Part shown: in pieces, positions 28,061 through 42,400 of the stretch | How positions within the stretch are numbered: position 1 is the first letter of the stretch | How the letters are laid out: every line of letters starts with the position of its first letter | Assembly: GCA_036873755.1 (NCBI GenBank) | Contig: JAVTVY010045443.1 | Location: 124,001-188,000 of the forward strand | Source of the DNA: Hanleya hanleyi | Taxonomy: Eukaryota; Mollusca; Polyplacophora; Lepidopleurida; Hanleyidae | DNA length: 64,000 bases | Reading direction: 5' to 3' | Translations under genes and position numbers: made by a program | Notes under the pieces: generated by a model | Seen by the model: only the letters and a program-made list of their open reading frames with translations | What the model was told of the DNA's origin: nothing | Database searches by the model: none

Positions 28061-30477
28061 CGTATGGAGTTCACCATGGAAACACAAAAGAACAACGAAA
28101 TCCCTTTCCAGGACGTCCTCACATAAATAATAACAACGTATATAACAGTATTTACAGAAAACTTACCCACTCAGACCAGCAAGTTCATTTCAGATTCAAC
28201 CCCAGTGAAAATTGGCATCATCTCCACCCTAACTAGACGTGCCTAAAGCATCTGATCAACTGACTGCCAAACATAGCTAGACCATATCAAAGACGCAAAG
28301 ATCTTGTGTATTGTCCGTGGGGCTATTTGTCCGTGATGCTTTTGTCCCCTGGGGCTTTCTGACTTTTGCGAAGCCCCCGTCGACACTGTGTTTACCAGTG
28401 AGAGGTCCCTTAATTACCACCTGAATGCTACTGGAAAGAAACAGGCCACCAATCCATTGCCTCCAAGGGCTTAATATACCAGATTGACTGCGACTGTCAG
28501 AACTATTAATAGGATAAATCTCCCGTCCCCTAGGTTTACGTATGTTCCGTCTAAAAGGGCGGATCGTTGCTTATAAATGCGAAACAAACGAAAAAATATA
28601 GCACCATAAATCTGCAGACATTATGTTCAGATTTATTTCCGGGAAAACGCTTAGGACGCATCTCCGGCGATCTAGGACCTCGGACCTTCCAAGGCCTAGG
28701 CGGGCCCTGGGCCCTCGCCTGTTGGATTGTGAGGATTTCCTTATGTTAACCTTGTGTAAATGAATCGTATCTGTATCATATTGGTTTCCAATGTCCCACG
28801 ACGTAAAGGTCATTGATTTTTGTATGTGTTAAATGTTAAATATAACTAGAAAGTCGAATGGATTCAGGCATGAGATGTGATTTTTTCAATATCGATGCTT
28901 GCATATAAATGCGAAACAAACGTGGAAATAGAGCCATGCATGAATCTGCATACATTATGTTCAAACTTATTTCGGGGAAAGCGCTTTGAACGCTTCTCCG
29001 GCGCTGGGCCCTCGCCTGTTGAGCTGTGATAGTCGACACCCCACCTACGAATTTTCGTTGGATCCGCCCTTCAATAAATGAACGTATTTAAGAAATGTTG
29101 CGGTTCTCCTTTGGCCTCAGAAAAATATTCAATGGGATCCATTAAGGGTATAAATTACCTTTAACACCTATCCAAGAGAATTACCAGTGACATCTATCTC
29201 ATAACACGGAGAATCGGGTGAATATACAACAGAGTTTGAAATGAAATGTGAAGAAATTTACCATCCCATTTAGGTCATACAGAAACAGGCATTTTCCATG
29301 TTTTTGCATGTTTGGACATCTTCTAGATTGAAAGTCACGTTAGTAGTGGCATGTGAAACATGGTTTCTTCATCAACAGCATCAATTTGGACCAATTTGTG
29401 TTCAAATATTCAAGAACAAAACAAATTTTCTATGCTGGCTCCATATCAGTTTTTAGCATTACCTCTTCTACATAAGGTACGACTTCTTGAAACAACATGT
29501 GTTTAAGGAAGTATAGGACGTTTATTTTTAGAGGTTGAAAGTTTTTTTAAATTTCTGTATTTATTCATCAGGTTAAGAGAAAATGATCCATGGAAATATT
29601 GGGGGGTCACCATACTCGTTAAAAAATGTGGCAGCCAAATTTATGTATATCACTTAAAAGGCATTACACTAAATAAATAGGGAGATTTGACTTTTTTCTC
29701 GCTCGATGCTCATTGGATCAAACTTCCGGAGGTCAAATTTTCTCCATTTTACTATATAGTGCTAAACATATATAGTTCTTGTTGAATATGCAATGAAAAC
29801 AGGGGGAGACAAAGCTTTCTTAGAAAATATTAGCGGTATAACAGATAAACTAGCCTTCAATGTCCTATGTCCAGGAGGGATCGGGGATTTTGAGTGTGGG
29901 TGGGGAATATTATTTATCATTTATTAGCCAAGTTTTCTTTTTGATGAAAGTGTTTCATGTAGTGTGAATTTTGGGGGATTCCAGAAGAATAATCTTTAAC
30001 GTCAGGAGAACTTTTCACCCTAACCGTTGAATCTAGAATGCCAACATTTTGGTCAGTCCTATCACACTATCGAACTGGCAGTAGTATGCAAAAATGGTCC
30101 TTTGTGTCTTTTGTTGATATTTATTCTATTTTGAGGGATCTGGATACTTTTGTTAGGAAATTCAGCCTGTTTTGAAAAATGTTATCTTTTCATTCGAGCA
30201 GGGAAATGAACGTCCGCTACTCCATTAAGAAGAATCGCTATTCTACTATGTGTATTTGGATAATTTCTTTGTCACCTATCTTTGATTTGATTTGATTTGA
30301 ATAGACAAATATGTGAACATATATATATAGATATTCGACACAATTTTATCGAGGCGGTAGTAAAATCCCGAAAAAATTTACCTTATCTTTCATTTTTTTT
30401 CATGAATTATTTCAGTATGTGCTTTAACACTCACGGTCCTGATCACCAAGTGTTAACATTCAACGTATTTATTTCAG
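28061..30477. other. Non-coding stretch upstream of the peptidase gene
   Basis: No gene is supported. A repeat of about 150 bp occurs twice (28567-28735 and 28899-29032), sharing TATAAATGCGAAACAAACG, CATTATGTTCA and GGGCCCTCGCCTGTTG. The missing 5' coding exon of the downstream gene should lie here or farther left, but I could not identify it. Confidence 0.45.
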
Positions 30478-33400
30478 AAGTTATAACTTCGAGAGTACGG
30501 ACAGTAAAACTGGTATCCTAACCAAACCAGGGCGGTCGTCCCGACTCTATCTCGTCCTCATCGTGTTAGCATGTCTGCTGTGCCTAGGTCTTGGAATCAT
30601 CATCGGCTGGTTCACTCATACCGGTACGGATCAGTCGGAATCACGTGAAGAAGTAAGGTAAACTGTGTTTGTATTGTTCATACAAAGTAGTCGTCATGTT
30701 CTACATTTGAGAGGCAATTGTCGCCCATTATGATTTCCTCCCTGCACCATCGCATCACCTATCCCCGATATGACTATCTGAAATTAAAATGCAAATGAAA
30801 AACAGCTACTTATTTTATCGGAAGCGTTTCATGATTATGTCAACTATATCAATGAATTGGTAACAATGTGAAGTGGTGTTCCATTTGTTGTTGTCCATCA
30901 TGTATTGTTGTAATTTTCTGGTGTCTATGTATTACGCAACGTTGGATATCAGATAATGACGTTTTCTATCGTCATTTATGCTGTTGTGATGCGTTCGTCT
31001 TCACGGGGACTGTTTCAATGATATAGGAACACCATCACTGTAAGCTGTTGATCACCAGAGTATATATATACGACTTGATTTAGGGAATCTGGTCTTATTG
31101 CTAATAATTATCTCTCAATGTCTATTATTTCTTTTTGAAGCGAGAGGACAATTGCGTCTTGGAAATTGTCGATATTTCTGAATCTGGCTTATTATTTTCA
31201 GCAAATTAAACAGCACAGACGAGATATTGTCGGGGTTATCGAAAGAAAATATAAAAGCTCATCTTGAGTAAGTATTCAAAACGTAATTTAACTGTATGTG
31301 CATTACTCGTATAGGAGTAGGAATACAAGCGTCTAGTCCGTCATTCAATATTCAGCCGTCGTCAAAGAATTTCCGCGTCCATTATCCAAAGACCTTATTC
31401 ATATAATAACATTAGCACCAAATTAAAAGGATAAATCATAGTATACACAAAAATAGGCTAATTTCCTGCAAGACAGAAGCGGTCAGCAGTTTTCAATGAT
31501 GCCAGCAAGACATCATGATGTTCCAAAAATATCAAATCTGTATCGCTGTTCAAATCCACCGGCACCCCGCTAAAATGTGTTGGGTCTAAACGTCCTTGAA
31601 GTTGCTCCATTTTATATAAGTTAGGAAATAAATCTTATGCCAGGTCCAACTAAGATATCAGATCCAACTCCAATTCAGATATCAGGTCCAACTAAAATAT
31701 CAGATCCAAGGAAGATGAATACCAAGACCAACTAGGATATCATTAATATTATTTTGATTGTTTGCAGTTTGTTGTTCTTTATTATACTCTGTTGTTGTTT
31801 TTTAATTAGAACCATACTTTGTTATTTTTTAGAATCCTCACGAATAAGACCCGTTTACCGGGCACGGAGGGTGACCATGAAAATGTAGAATATATAGCCT
31901 CTCAGATGAGATCTCACGGCCTGGACTCTGTCAAAATCACACCGTACGATGTACTCCTCTCCTACCCTAACCAAACTCACCCGAACAAGGTAATGATGAT
32001 AGACAGATGAACTAGTGGAGAGGAGGGAATTTTGGGAATTGTCTCAGTTAATGTTGTGGAATTCATAATCTAAATGTTTTGTATATGTAATATTATAATT
32101 CGCGATCCCATGTTACTATTCTCTGTGCTGCGTAATATTATCTCCGTTCTATGCCACTGCATAAATTCTGATCTGATTTTATTATTCTTCGTTGGATTTC
32201 AGGTGCAGATGATCAACACATCTAATGGGGAAGTGGTTTTCACGTCGGAACCTTACGAGAAGAATCTCAGACCGGGTGTGGATAATTCTAAAATTGTTCC
32301 ACCATACAACTCATATGCACCTGCTGGTGTTAAAACCGTAATATTTCTATTGATTTATTCTCGTGCGCTCACGTCTTTCTGCTTGGTGAAGCTATTAAAT
32401 GAACATGCTAAATATCTCAAGCTAGGATTTAACCGATAGAAGCGTAACAGTTTCAATATTTCTCAGTTAAAATTAAAAATTAAAATGGATGTATTCTGAA
32501 GCTAGCACTATACATAACTTGTATGAAACCTGTTCAGCAAGACAGACTATGACTATCTTATAACCACACTCGCCTTTATGATGCAGGGACAATTGATCTA
32601 CGTCAATTACGGAAGAATCGAAGATTTCCTGTATTTGACAAAGAATAAGTCGGTAGACTTCACGGGTAAAATCGTTATAGCTCGATATGGGAAGATCTTC
32701 CGTGGAGACAAGGTTAGTCGGTTTTCAGGACTTTTGAACAGTTTGGGAAAGAATATTACCTTGAAGAAGTACACGCTCAAAACTGACTCTAAGTATATGT
32801 GTTGAATTTCAACAAAACGTATCTATGAAAATTAATTGTTATATTCAATGTCACATTCAACATCTAAAGTACGTTTCAAGGATTGGTAACTGTGGAATCG
32901 ACCGAAACTGTAAAATGATTATTGATATTTGTTGGTGAAGATAATATGACGGAACTATTACTTATTGCAATCATTGAAGGTGAAGACTGCTTCGAAGTAC
33001 AACGCTTCTGGTATTATCCTTTATACTGATCCGGCAGACTTCAATATTGGCAATGTCACGTACCCTGACTCGTGGTGGATGCCTCCCTCTGGAGTACAGA
33101 GAGGGACGATCGGTGGAGATGGGGATTATTTGACTCCCTTCTACCCAGCCACGTGTGAGGCTCGATTGTCTGCTATAGGCCTCTGTGCCGATTGACTGCT
33201 ATAGACCCCTGTGCATATTGTCTGCTACAGGTCTGTGTGTAGATTGTCTGCTTGTGCCCTCTGTATAGATTGTCTGCTATAGGCGTCAGTGCAAAAGTCT
33301 GCTTTTGGCCTTTGTGCAGATTGTCTTTTACAGTAAGGTTACTGACTGTCTGCTATAGGCTTCAATGCAGATTGTCTGCTACATGCCTCTGTGCATATTG

Positions 33401-36400
33401 TCTGCTTTTGGCCTCTGTGCAGATTGTCTGTTAGTGGCCTCAGTGGAGATTGTCTGCTTTTAGTCTCTATGCAGATTGTCTGCTTCAGGCCTCTGTGAAG
33501 ATTGTGTGCTTTTGGCCTCTGTGCAGACTATCGGCTATAGGCCTCTGTGCTCCCTCCATCATCTTTCTACATTGTTTTCATGATTATTATCCGTTACATT
33601 ATTATTATTCGGCAGTTGTAAATGTGATGAACGTACCGAGATAAAACATAATAGATGATTTTCTTTCCTTTTTTATAGATATTTTGCACCCAAGAAACAT
33701 GATAAACCAAAAGTGTTGTAACTGATTGAGAGTAACACGATTACATTAGTGGTAACGATTAAGGCATACTCTGTAACTTTCATCTTGGTAACTTGAATGA
33801 CTCAACTAAAATGAACACCACACATCCATGTGTGAACTTCTACTATCACAATTCCTCTTTTGAAATAACATTGGCTGATTATAGTTGTACTAATAGATTA
33901 TAACATTGGCTGATTATAGTTGTACTAATAGAAACTGTTCATATTCGAAGTTGTACATGCTCTTGGTGTATCCCGTCCTTGGATTTTCATATACTATGGT
34001 GATCGTCACACCAAAAATGTTTTCTCGTCATTGTACTAGTGGTCTTTGTCATCGCTGTTCTTGTAGTTGATAGTGGCTCTCCGTGTATCCCCTCTTTGGA
34101 CGTTCGTATACGGTGCTAATTCTCACACTCAACATGTTTTCTCGTCGCTGTACAGTATAGCTTCTTCGCTGTTCTTGTAGTTGATAGTTCCTCTCAGTGT
34201 ATCCCGTCCTCGGACGTTTACATACGGTGCTAATCTCTCTTCACATTTAACATGTTTTCTCGTCGAAGAACTAGTTTTCCTTGTCGTAGCTGTTCTTGTA
34301 TTTGATATTTGTTCCCTGTGTATCCTGTCCTTTGATGTGGTAATTCTCAAAATCAACATGTGTTCTTTTCGCTGTACTATAGCGTTCATTTTGGAAGCTG
34401 TTCTTGTAGTTGATAATTGCTGTCCGTGTATCCCAAACTTGGACGATAGAATACGGTGCTAATCCTCACACTAAACACGTTTTCTCGCCGCTGACCTAGT
34501 GTTCCTTGTCGCAGCTGATGTTACTGTAGTTGATAGTTGTTCTCGGTTATTCTCGCATTGAAGATGTTTTATCGTCGCAGTAGTTGTCTTCCTTGTCATT
34601 GTTATTGTTGTTCATATTTCCTCTCAGTGTATGCCGTCCTTGGACGATCGTAAACGATGGTAATTCTCACACAAAACACGTTTTCTCGTCGCTGTGCTAT
34701 AGTGTTGCTTGTCATCTCTGTTCTTGTAGTTGGTAGTTGTTCTCCGTATATCCCGTCCTTGGACGATCGTATACGGTGGTGATTCTCACACTAAACATGT
34801 TTTATCGTAGTTATACTAGTGTACCTTGTCGTAGCTGTTACTGTAGTTTATAGTTGTTCTACGTGTATCCCGTCCTTGGACGATCGTATACGGTGGTGGT
34901 TCTCACAGTAAATTTGTTTTATCGTCGTTATACTAGTGTTCCCTGTCGTAAGTGTTCTTGTAGTTGATAGTTGCTCTCCTGTATCTCGTCTTGTTTCTTG
35001 TCTTCGCTATTCTTGTAGTTGATACTTGCTGTCGGCTGCAGATTACGGAATGTTGAGAAACTAGATCATTTAGTGTTAATCCTCCTTATTTAGACGGATT
35101 TCAATCGTTAAAAATCTTTCATGTGTTCTACTTTTTCATTTTAATTAGATTATGCTCATCGTCTTGATGTGGATGAGATCGATTTGCCCAAAATTCCCAG
35201 CCAGCCAATCGGATACGGTGATGCATATCATCTGTTAAGGTGAATACTTATGTAGGCCTAATTTTTCTGTAGTAATTTGGAGAAAATTTAGAGATTTTAT
35301 AACTGGCGTCTACATGTGTAAAAATTGTAATGTTTACTTCTTTCACGTCTGCAAACCAAACTGACTGTCACCATATGAGTGAAACAAACTTGAGTGTGAC
35401 ATTAAGCCAAATTCCCTCCCTCCCTTTCACGTCTGCATGGGATCACTCAATTTTCTACCTCAAACACGATTTGGAGTACCGATAGTCTAAAATATTGCTT
35501 CTGTATATTTTGCACATGGAACAGTCGTCTGGGCGGTGAAACAGTCCCCAAGAATTGGCAAGGTGGCCTGAACTTCACATACCATATCGGGCAGGTCTTC
35601 GTCGATGTAAACCTGTGAGTACGTCTGTTATGTACTCGTACAACTTGACAACATATTTAGCGGTTCTAAACCTTTCAATTTTTTTTTTGGGCCTGTTAGG
35701 CTGATTGTCTTTTGATATTCTTATATATATATATTCATATTCAGCTTCCGTTTTCATTACATTGTGTTTCCTGCTTACCAACTTACCTGCCTACTGTACA
35801 CTCATTCCCTTCAACCAGATTTTTGTATTATTTCACGTTGAATTACAGGGAGGTCCGATTGGAAGTGAATAACTATGAAGAGACACGAACGATAGAGAAT
35901 GTAATCGGTTACATCAAAGGCAGCCACGAACCAGGTGAGGCATTCTTATTGCTTTGATTCTCTGCTCGACTTGTTGCAATTTGCCTTATTTGATGCGAGA
36001 TTTATCGCTACATGAGAATCTTACTGTAACATCTTAAGAATCCATGGCAAATCTCCAAGGCCTTTTCAGTTGTTGGCAAGAAAGATAACAAATCTTTGCA
36101 TGAACTCCACCATCACGGAATCACGGTTTGGAAGGTACTTTTTGAAGCGCTCGTTATTGAAAATGTGTTCCGTATAGGAAACTTCCTACGTCTTATCGCT
36201 TAATTACTGCTGTCAAGTTTCAAATAACAGGTAATATCCTCCGAAATATTGCATATTTGGCGTTATATAATCTTTGGAAACAGTCGAAGTACTCGTTTTG
36301 AATAGTGTAGATTGTCTATTTATGTTTTCTGTTCTATTTCGATCTGATTATTATTATATACCATCTCTCGACAACATGCAGTAAGATAATATACAGATAT

Positions 36401-39400
36401 CGCATGCTGTGAGGTGTGATATCACGATTTGTCAGCTCGAGAAGGTGATGTTCAACGAGTGAGGAGCACGAGTTGAACATCACCTTCGAGAGCTGACAAA
36501 TCGTGATATCACACCTCAAAGCATGCAATATCTGTTTTATTATACCGAAAAAAGCCATAAACAATACAAATAGACCTACAGTGTAAAGAGAAAAACCAAG
36601 GCAGCGAAAACCTAACGTAAAACGCTTTCTGTCTGTACACGCCATCGTGATTACAGCGGAATGACAGCACAACATACGACAATGCTACGAAAGAGTCTGT
36701 TCACGGGCGATAACTGCGCGAGACCGTGTGACATTGCCTCTGCTGTGTGACGTCAGCGCGTGATCGTGTGATATCGGCGCGAGATCGTGGGACATCACAT
36801 TGACGAGCTGTTTTTTCCATAAGACATCGAGAATTGCGGAATATCACGTGATGGTGTCTCAACCAATTAAAATAAACCAATACACAGTGAGGTATAATAA
36901 TACGACTTATTCCTCGTCAGAAAACAGTGATTGGGTCATCACAGGGGTTATATCTGGTCCATGACGGAATCACAAAAATATCATAACGAAACCACAAGTG
37001 CGCACTTTAAATCTTCTCGGCAAAAGGGATTTATCAATAAACTTTCTCAAAAATACATATGTATCGCTTCTAATTATAAAATTAATAGTCTAACCTGTTA
37101 TTTTGCCCAATGCATACAGTTTCTACCAAATGCATATCTTTGCTGCTGAAGTTTTAAATGGCACGCCTTTCAGTATAATGCAACTTTTCTCCCTTGAGAA
37201 TTTCGAATTTCGGTCGATACTTCATGCAGGAACTATTGTCTGGGTCTTTGTGTCGCTGAAAAGGCACAAGTCTGGACACATTGTTGTCCCCAGACTTGGC
37301 TATTGTATGTATTATCTCGTGATTCTTACATGAAGTATGAACCCGAATTTCTCCGAGTTGATCAGGTTTAATTTGTTGTAAAAACATTGCGTTTAAAACA
37401 CATCTTCTGTGTTTTTGGCCTGTTCCAGGGGATTATAGGAAGCCAATAAATAAAACAGCATACCCAACGAAAACATGTGGTGTGCATTTTCTGCGAGAAT
37501 GTGCGTTTTTTCGGTGACTGTCGCTTTTACGTGCAATTCATATTTAAAATAACTATTTTACATCGTCGTTTCGTTACTTTACGACATATACAAATTAATT
37601 ACTCTGTTATGCACTCAACGATGTAGACTGGTCCAATTTACTGTTATTACAGACCGATACATATTCATGGGGAACCACCACGATGCTTGGGCATACGGTG
37701 CCATAGACCCCCTCTCGGGAACAGCAGTCTCACTTGAAATAACCCGGTTGTTTGGAGATATGCTCAAAAGAGGTAAAGACGCTGTTTAAGAGAAAAAATG
37801 AATATATATATGACAGTGACATTTCAGAAGCCAGAGAGACAAGCTTAGTAGCACCTTTAAACTATGAGATAAAAATAAGAGGAGAATGAAAATATTTACA
37901 CAGAAGTAAAGTACAGCAAACCTAAAGAAGTCATCAATATAACTAGGAAATACATTTAGGTAATTGCATTTGTATTTCTCCGATGCAGGTTGGCGACCGA
38001 GGCGGACTATTGTGTTCTGTTCTTGGGGCGGTGAGGAGGTGGGTTTGTTGGGTTCCACCGAATGGGTCGAGGTTAGTAATAGATACAGGTTTCATTTTCA
38101 ATATAAGAAAATGTGTTCTAATGAAGGTAACAATTCTGATATAAAAAATGAATATAAACATCCTATATTAACTGAGCTTTCTCCTCGACATTTTCATATT
38201 TATTTTGTATCTAGAATGATTCTAACCGGAGGGATGTTTGTTACAATATATAACCGTCATAGCAATTACAGGTAGCTTGTATCAATAAAGGACGTTGTTT
38301 GTATGGAATAGAAAGATTTGAAGTAGTTCATACATAGGTAAGTGGTGAAGTTTTATGGATTTGACAATGTAATGGACTTTTTAGGAGCACATGAAGGTTA
38401 TATATGAGAGAGGCGTGGCATACCTCAATGTTGACTATGCTGTGGATTTTACGTACGTTCTGGCTGTGGGAACAAGTCCTTTACTACAAGACCCAATCTA
38501 TTTGGCAACCAAGAGGGTGAGAAAATTCGATCAATTCATTTTCTTCAATATTCCGAGAACAAATACTCTATTTTATCGTAGAACACCTAGTAATTCAAGA
38601 GTTTATTAATCCATACTGTTCGGAGTAACTTAGAGGATTAGAATGCCATTACGCCTTGTCACCAATGAAACTGTTGATAGCTCCTCTTCCAAGAAACTAT
38701 TTTGTGTTTGTCTACATTTTTGTATTTTAGTGCTAAAAGTGTCACATGGAAAGGGTTTTTCGGTTATTGGCGGTAACTGTTCTCCTATATTTATTTCTAG
38801 GTTCCTAACCCAGACTCTGAGAGCGATGAAAAGACTCTTTATGATGTATGGAGGAAGCGTTTGCCAAAAGATAAATCTGATCCTAATACGGAACCAAGGT
38901 ATGCAAAGACCATAACGCCTCGTCGATTGCAGTTGGTCATAATATTGGGTCTCACAACGTGTGTCTTGGAAACTTATTTTCATTAGTTTCAAAGGCCCAT
39001 GTATTGAGTGGCTTGCATGAATTTACGTGAAAATCCTTTCATTTCTTAGATTATAGGATGAGTCCACGGTCGTAAATTATCTGAGACGATTCTCTGTGGT
39101 TCAGTTTTGGTGTTAATGGGTTATCAAGAATATTTTGATACAGCACTTGTAGTGTTATATACTACTATTCCTGATTCTTTTCTCCAGTGTGTATTATTCC
39201 TTAGGATCGGGCAGTGACATGGCTACGTTTTATCAAAGAGCGGGTGTACCATCTACAGACTTCTGGTACACGTATGATCAGGTTAGTTTATATTGACGAC
39301 ATCATCATCTTTAGATCGCTTCATCCTCTATATTAGCCATCGTCAGCTGTTCTATAATCTGCTCTGTTCCTGATATTGTCGTTACAATTGTAATCATGTA

Positions 39401-42400
39401 TGATTCTGATTCACATTTAATGATGACACAAATCTTCATGTTCTTGCTTCAAATATTGGAATTACGAAAAAAATGTCAGAACTGAACGAAAAGATTTGGA
39501 AAAAGAAGAAATTGCCAACATTTTCACACCACTCTGATGCGCATTTCTGATTTATTAAACGTTTTCAAGGAGCATAAAAAGCATAATGCCAATATGTTTA
39601 GTTGACAGTATCAGCTAGCAAGTACACCCATGATATAGTAAACCTGTACCAAGGAAATCCAGGCTAAAATCTTCAGTCCATCAGTAAATTAAACATTTAC
39701 CATGGCTAACAATAGCTATATATAGGTAATCGGCTATATATATCAACATTTACTGTTTACTTTGCAGAACAAATGGCCCATTTTATCATACCCTCTGTAT
39801 CACTCCGCATACGAGACGTTTTACATGTATAAAGAATTCATAGATCCCTCCTTTACGTACACATTGGCGATGGGAAAATTGTGGGCCATCTTAGCGTGGT
39901 GAGTTTGTAATATCAGTTTGATATTTTTCTGTTTTACTTTCTGTTCTTGTTTCAGTCATCAATGTGAAAGGTTGCAGATGCAGGGAGGGACGGACCATCG
40001 TAGAATGAATGCTTGTTTTGTTCAATAATTCAACTTTATTTGAATTTTACATTTTTTCAAAGGAATTTTAATTCAACTTTTAAAAACGATGTTTTCGGGA
40101 ATATTGCCGGCTTTCATTTTATCCTCTTCAACGCGTACGTCCGTCCGTTCTGAGTGGTGGCATGCATACAGCTTGATAATTTGGAGATCACTTCACGACG
40201 AAATCGCAACCAAATTGTAGAGCCATTCTTGTAGATATATAGAATGCATTTGATCAATATAGTATCAGACCAATAGCTGTCTTCTGTCAGCTTCCCATCA
40301 GTCATGCTGCAGCGGAATTTTCTGAAACAGGGTACATCCGCCGGGATAGTATAGAGACTATTAATGTGAACCAGGCTGTGAAGCAGGGTATTTGAATGAT
40401 GGCGAAATGAAGCTGGACAATAATGCCAAAACAAACCTTATTTGAAAGCGTCACAAACCTAATAATGGAAAACAATTCCAAAATCAAAATTTCAAACGCT
40501 TTGAATTTTAGAACTTTGGTCAAGTTTTAAAAATATAAACTTTCAGTTTCAGAATTTTGAGCAAAATGTTAACAGTTGAAATTTACATTTTGTCTATTTT
40601 GTTTAAATTCGAAAAAATGTTAAAGTGAAAATCTTAAGACTTGAACAACCAGATTAAAAAACCAAAGTATCAAAATTTTTGTAATCTGAATTGAAACAGT
40701 TCGAAAGTCGAATTATTAAGGTTTACACAGATTGTGGTTGCAGCGCACGTGATGGTTGTATAGAACCACTCCCCACCTCCCTTCCACATACGACCACAGC
40801 TCCTCTGTCTCCTACGTACATAGGTCTCATCTCCTTAGACATAATGATACAACCAAACATAACAATCATGTGCTCTTATTACTACCGAATCTATCTACTA
40901 CACATCCCGTTTCCTCATTAGCCATGTCCGTATATTTTTACCAAATAACTTAATTTACGTAGATACGTTTATCGCTAGATGTCTTCGGAGATCCCTTCTG
41001 AATTTTACTTCATATATTGTGGGTTTGCCCAGGTTCGAATCTTTTATTTATATAAAACCATTCTTGTAACTTTCTATTTATTCTGTTTGCTCAACACAAT
41101 TTGTTTCTTTGTGAAAATTGTTTTTCTCTTCCTGACAGTGATATTGCAGAAGCCAAGGTTCTGCCCTTTGACACTAGGCGGTATTCGGCGGCCATCGCAA
41201 GTTTTATCTCCGAAATAGAACATTTATTTGGAGACGTATGGGGACAACATAATGTCGATATAGGTATGTTCTAATTCATAACGTTTCAGGCAGTACGACA
41301 AGGAAATTCAATTGATAAGCGAGCGGTAGTTGTCAGGGATACGTATCTGATAACAGGTGCATCATATCTTCTGCCTCCGTTCAGAAATGTCTTGGAGTTA
41401 GAGCATGTGTTTATTACGACCAAATTGTTTGATTGCTCAGATATTGGCGCTAATACTGTCAAGATAAGGGTTCCGATTTGTACGCGGGAGTTATTTATTA
41501 ATGAGGGCTGCCTATACTGCATCTTTAATACTGGATGTCTCATGCCACGTCTGTATTTATTCTCAGAATTGAACGATTCTTGATTTCTGGAACGCAAGAA
41601 TTTCTGTCATTCAAGAAATAACCAAGAACTCTATACCAAGATCGAAATCCATCATGTCACCCTCCATGAAATTCTAAGATACTGTCTCAGTCACAATGAT
41701 TGGTGTACTTTGACAGAACAATGTTGTTTGGCGAATCAGATCGATTATTTCTTTTGCCGTTCGTGATTCTCTGGTGGATCTTTAGTAATAATGCATTATA
41801 ATAATAATTTCAGATGATTAATTGATGCAAATTCCTCGCAACGTCAATGAGAATGAAAAGAGATTTTACCTGAAGAAAGTGACGGTGGCACTCAGTTCGA
41901 ATTTAAAACTGTTTGCACTCACAGTAATGCAGCCGTTTAGTGTTTTTTGAGATGCGATATTTCTGCCAGGCTGCTTCAATATGTGTTCTGTGAAGTTTGA
42001 ATCAGAGAACTTAGTTGTAGAGGCGACGAGAACAAGAAGTCAAATTTAACCCAACACTGTCGCCGTAGACGTCTTTTTTGACCCGTAAATACATTATCAG
42101 ACAGATGGTCGGTGGTTTTAAAATGTTGGTATTGTCGAACTTAGATTTTTTGTCCGTGCGAGATGTCCGTGCGATATGACGTCTTGTGCGATTAAGGTGT
42201 AGAGCCAACTGTATACACGAAAGGGAGTTATCAAAGGAGTTGGTTTATTTAATATGTTTACCTTAGCTTTCAACAAAATGCCACTAGGGCGCGGTTCTGC
42301 AATGCATGCAGGGGGATCTGTTTTGCGTTCAGGCATCGTTTATGGACAGTTATACAAGGTAGATAGACAAGTGAAACACATGTGTACATTGATGTCGCAT

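Noticed and set aside
33160..35035. CRISPR-like regular repeats
   Set aside because: The units are contiguous tandem repeats with no unique spacers, in an intron of an animal gene.
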